Origin: Acidobacteriota bacterium
GTDB taxonomy: Bacteria > Acidobacteriota > Terriglobia > UBA7540
Direction: 5' to 3'
Length of the DNA stretch: 64,000 nt
Assembly (NCBI GenBank): GCA_021817045.1
Contig: JAKAWG010000007.1
Coordinates: forward strand, 1-64,000
Part shown: one piece after another, positions 16,661 to 24,400 of the stretch
How positions within the stretch are numbered: the first letter of the stretch is position 1
Layout of the letters: each line of letters opens with the position of its first letter
The notes under the pieces: model-generated
The model's database searches: none
What the model saw: only the letters and a program-made list of their open reading frames with translations
What the model was told of the DNA's origin: nothing
Position numbers and translations under genes: made by a program

Positions 16661-16912
16661 ATGGTGCAGTACCAAGTTTTGCGACCGATCGAATACAACG
16701 GCAAGCTCTACCTGCCTGAGAGCGCCCTGCCTCCAGCGCCCCTGCTTACTAAGGAGGGGGACAAGGGATGGTTGGTCAAGAGTTCGGGCAACGGTCAGGA
16801 TATTGCCGTCGATCGCAGCGGCACGATTGATTTGCCCACCGCCATCGCGGCGACGCTCAATCTGGGACAAATCTTAGCGATTCCGGCGGAAAAGACGAAG
16901 GGAAAGAAATGA
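16661..16912 (+). CDS. Small phage head protein with repeat-derived insert
   Basis: 83 residues; ATG after a clear GGAGG. The start VQYQVLRPIEYNGKLYLPE and the rest (AVDRSGTIDLPTAIAATLNLGQI) suggest a small beta-rich head or connector protein; I cannot name it. Residues about 26-39 (PAPLLTKEGDKGWL) are the translation of the dispersed CCCCTGCTTACTAAGGAGGGG repeat at about 16739-16775, inserted in frame. Confidence 0.6.
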   Translation: MVQYQVLRPIEYNGKLYLPESALPPAPLLTKEGDKGWLVKSSGNGQDIAVDRSGTIDLPTAIAATLNLGQILAIPAEKTKGKK

Positions 16913-16990
16913 CGAGTGAAGAGCGATGAGCGAAGGGCTAGAGGTTCTCGTTCCTTGCTCGTCACTTGTCCCTCGTAACTCGGAGGATTT

Positions 16991-17254
16991 ATGGCAATTA
17001 CAGTCACGCCTAGCTACGAATATCTAAGCCAGACCTTAGAGGGCGCGTACATTCGCAAGGCGAAGCTTACGATAACTGGTCTGGCAAGCGGCGCGAATAC
17101 GGTGCCGCACGGACTCCCCGCTATACCCATCAGGCTTGTCATTGAGCCGACAAGCGCGGGCGGCTTTCACGAAACTCAGCCGGCCGACCAGACGAATGTT
17201 TACATCACGGCGGACGGGTCAGGCACGAGCTGCAACATCTACGTCGAATACTGA
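16991..17254 (+). CDS. Small phage structural protein, unknown role
   Basis: 87 residues, mostly beta-strand pattern (AKLTITGLASGANTVPHGLP, RLVIEPTSAGGF, NVYITADGSGTSCNIYVEY). It is placed between head and connector genes with AACTCGGAGG upstream. A minor head or fibre-like role is possible, but I do not recognise a family. Upstream 16913-16985 is imperfect repeat sequence. Confidence 0.55.
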   Translation: MAITVTPSYEYLSQTLEGAYIRKAKLTITGLASGANTVPHGLPAIPIRLVIEPTSAGGFHETQPADQTNVYITADGSGTSCNIYVEY

Positions 17255-17296
17255 GGGACCGTCGCAAGAGACGACTGACAAGAGACGGTGAGTGGA

Positions 17297-17836
17297 ATGA
17301 GCTATACGACCGTTCAGAATGTCGCGGGTATGTTTCCCGCTTTTGTGCGGGGCACACCCCAACAAAAGCCGGCGGACACGCTTATTCAGCAATACATCGA
17401 CGATGTGGCTGGGGACATCGACGCTGTTCTTCAGCGACGTTTCGGGGAGGTCATCCGCAATTCCTACAGCGGAAGCCTCGCGGCGTTTCAAACGTCGTTC
17501 TCTGTGGACGCGCTGAACGTGCTCGAGAGAATCAACCGCTACGGGGCCGGCGCGCAACTGGGATCGACGCTGGCCACTCTTGGCGTGGCTTCGGCCGAGC
17601 GTCTGGCTCAGGATTTCCGAAGCGAGTATGACCGGGGTCTTACGGAGCTGAGTGCTACCAACGATCAAGGAGAATCGGTGGCCGGAGGTATTTACGATCA
17701 CCTGTTTGACTCGCAAGCTGCCACGCCGTCGCCACGGCCCGGGTTACAAGGAATTGCCGGAGGCGATCAACCCAAGGGACAAACTCCCGAAGACCAAGGC
17801 ATGAGCAATTTTTTTGGAAAGTTCCAGAAACTGTAA
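17297..17836 (+). CDS. Head-tail connector-like protein (Mu gp36 position)
   Basis: 179 residues from ATG 17297 (MSYTTVQNVAGMFPAF). Helical N-terminal part (DTLIQQYIDDVAGDIDAVLQRRF, ALNVLERINRYGAG), as in DUF1320/gp6-type adaptors that sit under the portal. The C-terminal 50 residues (AATPSPRPGLQGIAGGDQPK) are low-complexity. It follows small head genes and precedes the tail terminator candidate, as expected for a connector. Confidence 0.6.
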   Translation: MSYTTVQNVAGMFPAFVRGTPQQKPADTLIQQYIDDVAGDIDAVLQRRFGEVIRNSYSGSLAAFQTSFSVDALNVLERINRYGAGAQLGSTLATLGVASAERLAQDFRSEYDRGLTELSATNDQGESVAGGIYDHLFDSQAATPSPRPGLQGIAGGDQPKGQTPEDQGMSNFFGKFQKL

Positions 17837-17851
17837 TACGGCTGGAGAGCA

Positions 17852-18385
17852 ATGTCCTATACCCCTGCATGGAACGCTAGGTTTTCGAAGCCGCTGCTGA
17901 ACCAAGTTATAGCGCTAGTGCAAAGGGACCAGCCGGCGGCCATGGCTCTCATCAACGCGGAACTCGCCCCCATCAACGAGTTTCACAAGGGGCCGGGCGC
18001 GCGCGTTGCGTTGCCCTGGCTCACGGTTTCGGCGGATAAAACCGAATTCGATCCGCAATCGCCATGGACCCGGTCTTGGCGCTCGACATTGACGCTGGCT
18101 CTCGACGTTGGTCAGTTCGATCAGGAAATGGCGCAAGACACTGCTCAGGATTACGCACGGATGTTAGACTTGATCCTGACCACCGCAAGCGCTGCTGATT
18201 GGGTCACGCCGCTGCCGATCAGTCACGAAACGGTAACGGGCGGATGGACGGCACCGTCCGCGGTCGGGAGCGTGAAGGAAGTTTTCGTGGAGGCGCACCA
18301 TTACGGAGTGGTGACGCAAACCAGCGTTCAGGCGCCTATTTTGCGCGTCACGTTGAGCGTGCAGTTTCAACTTCAAGAAACCTAA
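17852..18385 (+). CDS. Tail terminator / head-completion-like protein
   Basis: 177 residues with alternating strands and helices (KPLLNQVIALVQRDQPAAMALIN, STLTLALDVGQFDQEMAQDTAQDY, ILRVTLSVQFQLQET). The final beta strand and position between connector and tail tube fit a tail terminator, which caps the tube and joins it to the head. Assignment is by position and general pattern, not a strong motif. Confidence 0.5.
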   Translation: MSYTPAWNARFSKPLLNQVIALVQRDQPAAMALINAELAPINEFHKGPGARVALPWLTVSADKTEFDPQSPWTRSWRSTLTLALDVGQFDQEMAQDTAQDYARMLDLILTTASAADWVTPLPISHETVTGGWTAPSAVGSVKEVFVEAHHYGVVTQTSVQAPILRVTLSVQFQLQET

Positions 18386-18387
18386 GT

Positions 18388-18433
18388 ATTTGTGATCTGC
18401 GATTTGGTACTTCACGAATCGCAGATCACAAAT
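18388..18433. repeat. Perfect 17-bp inverted repeat before tail tube gene
   Basis: ATTTGTGATCTGCGATT at 18388-18404 and its exact complement at 18417-18433, with a 12-base loop. There is no U-tract. It lies just upstream of the tail tube SD and could fold in the mRNA. The sequence is typical of host intergenic repeats. A related diverged palindrome is at 21207-21234. Confidence 0.75.
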
Positions 18434-18450
18434 CGAAAATGGGAATAGGT

Positions 18451-19383
18451 ATGGCAAACGTTGACCAAACCAAGATTCACCAAGGACCTGGAAACCTGTG
18501 GCTGGGCTGTGCGGTGCCGGAAACTGGAGCGCGGTTGGTGATCGACACCGGCGGTAACCCGGTGGCTCCGGCACTAAGCCCTCCGGCCGCAGCGAATCTA
18601 ACATCCATTGCGGGCGGCTCGCTGTCAGCTGCCACTATTTACGTGGTTCTGACATACACGAACCCCCTTGGGGAAACGCTACCATCTACGGAGGCCAGTC
18701 TGTCTCTTTCCGCGAACACTCTCTTGGTGGTCGCGTCACCGGCGCCTTCGGGGAACACCACGGGGTACAACGTTTACGCGGGAAGTGCTTCCGGCGCAGA
18801 GCGGCTTCAGACCTCGTCTCCCATCCCGCTCGGTCAGAACTGGACCGAGCCCTTATCGGGCCTGTTGTCCGTAGGCGTTGTGCCACCGGCGGCGGCTTCA
18901 GCAGGTCCAGTCTTTGCAGGAGCGGTTTCCGGCGCGACGACGATTGCCTGGACGCCCAAGATCGACACACTGAGCGCGGACCAGGTAACTGCCTCGATCG
19001 ACGTGCGAATGACGGCAGAAGAGCAATCTATTGAAGCCGAAGTCATGGAAACAGACTATGCCAGGCTGCGCGCTTATCTGACGAACTGCATTTACGGGAC
19101 GGGTACCGATCCGAGTTTGCCTGCCGGTTATCAGACGTACGAGGAGCTCTCCTTTGGCGGTCTCATGCCGGTGCCAAAGTTTTCAGTCGCTGTCATTTCC
19201 CCGCGTACGGACGCTCCAGGGAAGTTTGTGGTGAGCCAGCTTTACATCGCGTATCAAGCGCAGGCCGTCAATATGCCGTTCAGCCGGGAGAAACCCACGA
19301 CGGTGAAGGTGAAATTTAACGGCTTGGCCATTCCAGAAAGGCCCGTTGGCGACCAAGTCGGCAAAATCTATCGCCAGCCTTGA
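18451..19383 (+). CDS. Major tail tube protein with Ig-like insert
   Basis: 310 residues from ATG 18451 (an ATG at 18439 is also in frame). The tube fold is suggested by the N-terminal IHQGPGNLWLGC and the C-terminal IDVRMTAEEQSIEAEVMETDYARL and KFVVSQLYIAY. Residues about 45-145 (TIYVVLTYTNPLGET, GYNVYAGSASGAERLQ) read as an Fn3/Ig-like domain inserted in the tube protein, as in several siphophages, where it decorates the tail surface. No sheath gene follows, so the tail is probably non-contractile. Confidence 0.72.
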   Translation: MANVDQTKIHQGPGNLWLGCAVPETGARLVIDTGGNPVAPALSPPAAANLTSIAGGSLSAATIYVVLTYTNPLGETLPSTEASLSLSANTLLVVASPAPSGNTTGYNVYAGSASGAERLQTSSPIPLGQNWTEPLSGLLSVGVVPPAAASAGPVFAGAVSGATTIAWTPKIDTLSADQVTASIDVRMTAEEQSIEAEVMETDYARLRAYLTNCIYGTGTDPSLPAGYQTYEELSFGGLMPVPKFSVAVISPRTDAPGKFVVSQLYIAYQAQAVNMPFSREKPTTVKVKFNGLAIPERPVGDQVGKIYRQP

Positions 19384-19427
19384 AGTCGCGTTCACTTAGC
19401 TGCTGGGCGAAAGGAAGTAAGGAAGCC

Positions 19428-19904
19428 ATGAATTCACTCGAAGCCGAGCTTGCGAGCCCGGAGGATTTTCAGACTTGCCGGGCGCGCGCGCGTGTGGAGC
19501 GCGTTGCGCTTCCGAAACTCGGCAAGGCCGTGTTGATGCGCCGACCAGCGCCCTTATGGTTTGTATTTCACCATTGCCTTCCGCAAACCCTGGCCGTTCG
19601 CGTCGCGGGGCAATCTCCGGGCACGCCTCAAGACCCCGCCGACGTGCCAAAGGTGGCACAGTGGGTCACCGAGCTCCTCGCGGAAGTGATGGTACAACCG
19701 CGCGTCTCGTTGACGCCTGGTCGTGATGAAATCTCTCCGGATCTTATTGCAGACGAGGATCTCAACTACATCATCCGGTGGGCGGTTGGCGAGGTCGTTT
19801 CGGAGGAACCATCCTCCGTGATTGACCTCGCGCCCTTTCGCGACAAGCAAACACCTGCTGCTGCTCGCGCAAGTGGCTCAAACGTGGAACGCGCGGCCCA
19901 GTGA
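19428..19904 (+). CDS. Tail assembly chaperone (gpG-like)
   Basis: 158 residues from ATG 19428 after GGAAG. Helical, acidic, between tail tube and tape measure, where tail assembly chaperones lie. It carries a likely slip site, CCC TTT C at 19833-19839, within its overlap with the next frame. Slippage of +1 (or -2) would extend it through 20037 to about 202 residues. Confidence 0.65.
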   Translation: MNSLEAELASPEDFQTCRARARVERVALPKLGKAVLMRRPAPLWFVFHHCLPQTLAVRVAGQSPGTPQDPADVPKVAQWVTELLAEVMVQPRVSLTPGRDEISPDLIADEDLNYIIRWAVGEVVSEEPSSVIDLAPFRDKQTPAAARASGSNVERAAQ

Positions 19905-20037
19905 ATTGCTCTTCGCAAGCCGCGGTTCTGATCGTGCAGGGCAAGGTGATGCAACAGTGGCTCTTCAAATCGACATTGCGGCTGCGGTAGCGCTTTGGCG
20001 CTCCAAAGAAAGAACCGCGCGCGAGGAGTGGTGGTAA
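19822..20037 (+). CDS. Tail chaperone C-terminal extension (gpT-like, by frameshift)
   Basis: The open frame runs from just after a TGA at 19819 to 20037, shifted +1 relative to gpG. Its sequence (TWNARPSELLFAS, QIDIAAAVALWR) resembles the T part of phage G/T chaperones, where such a segment binds the tape measure. It has no good start or SD of its own (TTG only), so programmed frameshifting is the likely route. UUU-C lets tRNA-Phe re-pair as UUC in the +1 frame. Mu itself uses a -2 shift here. Confidence 0.6.
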   Translation: MTSRPFATSKHLLLLAQVAQTWNARPSELLFASRGSDRAGQGDATVALQIDIAAAVALWRSKERTAREEWW

Positions 20038-20039
20038 TC

Positions 20040-20771
20040 ATGACAACTATGTTGAGAGCGTTGATGGAAATGCGGACGCCTGGAGGTTCGCCAGGAACCC
20101 AGGTGGAGGATTCGGCAAGTGGCGCGGAACGAGTGCAGGAGCTTACTGCAAGCCTCGCCAAGTTGGAGCGACAGGGCACCGAGACGTATTCTCAGCTCAC
20201 GCGCTCATCCCAGAACTGGAGTGTCGCGGCAGCGCGCGCAATGACGCAAGTCGTTTCGTTGCTCACCCGTCAAAACCTCATCGAGCGGCAGTCGGCGAGC
20301 ACTCACCAGTTCGCGGAGCAAGCGAAGACCGTGTCCACACTTGCTTCCCTGAAGCAAACGGCTGCGTATCGGGCAATGGCCGCGACTGCTGCGGGCTTCG
20401 AGGCTCTCGGCTCATTCGATTTCTGGGCGGCCGCCCAAGACTTCGCGTCAGCGGCCCTGTGGGGCGCACTCGCCGGAACGCAGATTGCTGCTGCCGCAAG
20501 CGCCAGCCACGGGGGGGACAGGGCGCTTTCGCAGCATTACACGCGTAACGCGGGAACACAGTCAAACGGAAGCACAGGCCCGGCAGTTTCGGGTCTGAGC
20601 AGTGGAGCGGGAAGCGCTATGGCAGGGCCGAGCGGCAATCTGACCGTCGTGATTATGGGCGACTCCGAGGCGGGCCAGTGGCTCGCTAAGACGCTCAACA
20701 CTGCCGTCGAACAACACGGCGCGCAACTCACAGCCACGCGGTCGATTGGGTCGGCTTATGCTGCCGGATAG
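20040..20771 (+). CDS. Short tape measure-like protein
   Basis: 243 residues from ATG 20040, three bases after the chaperone frame ends. It has a long helix (ERVQELTASLAKLERQGTET), then a hydrophobic Ala-rich stretch (AMAATAAGFEALGSFDFWAAAQDFAS and following) like the C-terminal part of tape measure proteins, and a Gly/Ser-rich linker before VVIMGDSEAGQWL. At the usual about 0.15 nm per residue it would specify a tail of roughly 35 nm, much shorter than most siphophages (tape measures of 600-1500 residues) but near the length in gene transfer agents. Confidence 0.62.
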   Translation: MTTMLRALMEMRTPGGSPGTQVEDSASGAERVQELTASLAKLERQGTETYSQLTRSSQNWSVAAARAMTQVVSLLTRQNLIERQSASTHQFAEQAKTVSTLASLKQTAAYRAMAATAAGFEALGSFDFWAAAQDFASAALWGALAGTQIAAAASASHGGDRALSQHYTRNAGTQSNGSTGPAVSGLSSGAGSAMAGPSGNLTVVIMGDSEAGQWLAKTLNTAVEQHGAQLTATRSIGSAYAAG

Positions 20772-20810
20772 CGATTAACTGTCAGAGTTCAGAAAAGCCT
20801 AGGAAACTGA

Positions 20811-21194
20811 ATGAGCAATCCACAGATCATCTACGATCCCGGAACAGGCCCAGTAACGCTGGCGTTCGCCTATCCTCCGCGCAAAGTGGCTTGGTGCAAT
20901 TCCGTTGCCACGCGTCGCGATAACGTTGCTTCCAGCGGGGTCCGTGAATCCATTCTCGAGAGAGTCGATAATTTTCTTGAAATCGAAATGGAGAGTGCGC
21001 TTGCGGGTAGCGACGTGACAGCATGGGACTGGTTTATGCGGTATGCGCTCACCGGCGGGCAGTTTGCGTACTACCCTGACAGTTCGCAACCCGGCTTCAC
21101 GAACTATTGGCTCGAGCAAACGACGTGGAACGCAGCTTATAAGGCACCGGGAATGTACAGCTTTAAGTTGAAATTCCGGCAGGTGGTCATTTGA
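20811..21194 (+). CDS. Probable distal tail protein
   Basis: 127 residues: IIYDPGTGPVTLAFAYPPRK, then RESILERVDNFLEIEMES and a strand-rich end (KAPGMYSFKLKFRQVVI). Position directly after the tape measure and before the hub matches the distal tail (Dit-like) slot. I do not see a decisive motif. Confidence 0.5.
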   Translation: MSNPQIIYDPGTGPVTLAFAYPPRKVAWCNSVATRRDNVASSGVRESILERVDNFLEIEMESALAGSDVTAWDWFMRYALTGGQFAYYPDSSQPGFTNYWLEQTTWNAAYKAPGMYSFKLKFRQVVI

Positions 21195-21206
21195 TTTGCG
21201 ACTGAG

Positions 21207-21234
21207 CGATTGATGATTGAACAATCACAAATCG
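21207..21234. repeat. Imperfect inverted repeat between tail genes
   Basis: CGATTGATGATTG at 21207-21219 and CAATCACAAATCG at 21222-21234 match at 11 of 13 positions as complements. It belongs to the same kind of element as the 18388-18433 palindrome. Confidence 0.5.
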
Positions 21235-21252
21235 CCAATCGAAAAGTTACCA

Positions 21253-21432
21253 ATGATCTTGGGCAATCAAACCTGGCAAACGGTACTGGCGGCGGCGCAG
21301 AAGCAGCCGCTCTGGGTGCTGGAAATTCCTGACTACGGCGTGGTAGTTGCGAGTTTCTCAGCGACGCTACTCAACGTCGGCGTGGGCGGTTATGGCGTCA
21401 GCTTATACGGCATTGCAGGATACGGTACTTAG
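21253..21432 (+). CDS. Short tail protein, possibly detached hub N-terminus
   Basis: 59 residues: MILGNQTWQTVLAAAQKQPL, then WVLEIPDYGVVVASF and a Gly/Tyr-rich end (GGYGVSLYGIAGYGT). The PLWVLEIPDYGV part looks like the opening of tail-hub proteins. The next gene begins with a glycosidase-like part instead of a hub N-terminus, so the hub may have been split when that domain was inserted. This is inference. Confidence 0.45.
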   Translation: MILGNQTWQTVLAAAQKQPLWVLEIPDYGVVVASFSATLLNVGVGGYGVSLYGIAGYGT

Positions 21433-21492
21433 GAATTCGTGATTGGCAATTGACGAGCATCGCCCCGGCAAGTGCAACTCACTCATTGAACA

Positions 21493-24400
21493 ATGCCGAA
21501 CGTAGCGCAATATTATCCCGGCGATTTTCAAGGCGACATGGCGCAGACGCTCGCGTGGCTCTATTCGCGCCAAAACGCGAACGTCAGCGGCTGGCAAGCG
21601 AGCGCTCTCTTCACGTCGCTGCCGATTTCAGAAACGCCCGGAGCAGCTCAACAGCCCACTAATCCGGCACTCGCCGAGTGCGGCATCGTTTCGCAAGTTG
21701 ATTTTTCGAGTCTTCCGGCAATCACGGTGGAGAATCTGGTCATGCTGCCGCCGGCAGGTTGGCTATTCGATAAATCGTGCGGACCGGATGGCTTCCCGGT
21801 CGATTTTTCTCCGATCACGCTGCCAACCGGCAACCTTTTCGCTCCGGTTATTCCGCTCACCGCCGGGGAGATTCAGGCCTATTACGACGGCATGGTTTCC
21901 GCCTCGCCGAACGGCATCAAGCTCTGTGATGGAAATACCTATCCCGTGTTGCCGGGCATGACAATTTACGGCTACCTCTTCAACCTGTTCGCGACGCCTG
22001 GACTGGGCTCGATTGTGGACTACCGCGTCGATCTGTTCGTGCGGACGGACCAGTGTTATTACCAATCGAGTGCGCCCGGCGTGCTCGCGCCGCAGACGGG
22101 GCCGTGCGAGGGCATCACGCCCACGCCTTCGCAATTCCAGTCCCTGCTGATTCAGCAAGGTTTAAATGGGTGGTGGGCAGCGCAGGTGGTGAATCCGGGC
22201 GTGGTGGTGGCGGCGCTTTATCCTTCGAGTGTCCTACGGCCGGCCGCCGGGTGGCACGGGAGCCAGCTTCCGACCGGCTGGATCACGCACTCCAACGTCG
22301 GGATCGGCCAGCAATTGCAGGGCTACTTCGCACAGATTTATGCGAAGACGGACATCGAGTACCTGCAGGAAGACAACGTCCCGATTATCATCCAGGACGC
22401 TTATCACGCCCGCTGCGGCTCGCAGGTTGTTCCGGCTCCGGGCGAGCTGACGGTACATGTTCTTTGTGACGATCCTGTGAAAGGTCCGACGCTGGTCTAT
22501 ACCTCACTGCAAACCGAGGCCGCTTACCAGAACTTGCCGCGATCTTTCGTGGTGCCGACTTCCGACCCGCTCTACGTGCCCGATCCCACGCAATCGAACG
22601 CGGGAGCGTTACAAAACCGCAGTTTCATCTATGACTGCGCGCTGGCCATCATCGCCTACTCGGCTTCGGCGAACTTCATTGCCGCGTCGAAAATCATCAA
22701 GCAGATTAACGAGTTCCTCGACAACCCGGGGTACCTCGCGACAAAGGTCTTGGAAAACGGCGAAGACAATAACTCAGCTTCGCGTTGGACGAAGAGCAAT
22801 CCGGCTGACTCGATCACAGACATCAACGATCCCAGCGAGCCGCCATACGGAAGCGGCTTGGTCGTGGATTTTCACGCCAATGCGGCGAACGGCTCATTCA
22901 CTTACTCAGGCCCGGGGCTGCCGGACACCGCCGATGGGCAGGTCGAGTTTGAGCACAAAGAAGCGTCAGGACTAGCGTTCGTTTTCGATATTGGCGTCAC
23001 CACCAAAAACGGCAACGTGGCGGACATTCAGGTGACGAGTGACCCACCCGTGCCGGCTACGTGCAATTCAGCGACCAAGAACATCGTGATTGCTGTGGGA
23101 CCGGGCGCGGACTTTTACCGCTTTGAGCTGGTGAACGCGCAGGAGCTGGTTTCTTCGCTTGCCGGAGACGTGCTCGAAAGTATCACGAGCTTCAAAATCA
23201 CGCTCACAACTCCGGGCGATCTCTACTTCGATAACTTCAGCGTGGGTGGCCTGCAACCGGACAATTCCCTTGCTTTCAGTTACGACGTATATAACGGCCA
23301 GATTGATCAAGCCTACATTCGCGCGGGAGCGATGGCTTGGGTTTGCTACGCGTATGCCATCTACATGGCACTCTCGCTGGACTACACGCCGGCGCTCTAT
23401 CTGCAACGCACGATCAATTTCCTGCTGACGCTGCAATCGACAGCTGGCGATCTTACGCAAGGCATGTTCTACCTGGGTCTTGGCCAGTACGTGGATCCGG
23501 GCTATCAGTTTGTTCCCGGCCTCATCGAGGCTGTTTCGACCGAGCACCAGGTGGATATTTACTTCGCTTTCATGCGCGCCGCTGGCGTGCTGCAGACGGC
23601 CAGTGTGCAACTGTTCAAGACTGGCACTATCACAAAAGCCCAGTCGAATTCGCTCGAAGCTACGGCGCAGCAAATTCAGACCGTGGCGGAGACGGTGGCA
23701 AGCCAGGTGTTGGTGAATCTCTATATCGCTCCGGCCAATGGCGTTCCTGGACATTTCGCGCAGGGAGCATCCAGCGCTGGACTGGACACCAGCCAGGCGC
23801 TGGATGCGAGTGGCACCTGGGCCGCAATTATGGCCTATATCGTGGGCGCAACAGCGCAGGCCGAGCAAGCCATCGAATTCGTCCTTCAGAATTTTGAATT
23901 GCAGAGTCAGACAGTTCAGAAATCTTCATCCTCAAACAGCTACAACCAAGCCTATCAGATGCTCGGGCCGATCACCGGCATGAAGCCTTACAACGATTCC
24001 CCCGGCGGCTATTCCGGGTCGCCCGCGAGCGTCTGGCAAGAAGGAACTTGGGGCCTGATCCTTGCGCTGCTGCTGATGCACAACGATGCGGATTTCCAGG
24101 AATATTTCAACGGGCAGGCCGGCCTGGACGCCTTTCTCACTGAGGTGATTTCTGGTCAGCGCGCGCTGCGCGGGGCAACCGAGGACGGCTCGCTGCTTGG
24201 TTATACACTAGCCTCGCGTAGCCTACCCTACGAATTCGAAGTCTGGCCGATGTTTGCGGCCTCGGCATGGATGTGGCTGACGTCGAACCGGCCTGACCTT
24301 CTGCTGAGCGTTTCATCCGGCCCCACCGTTTTGCCCTACCTCACTATTCCGCAAGGGATGAGCCAGACGGTGAACGAACTCGATAGCCGCAGTTCGGTGG

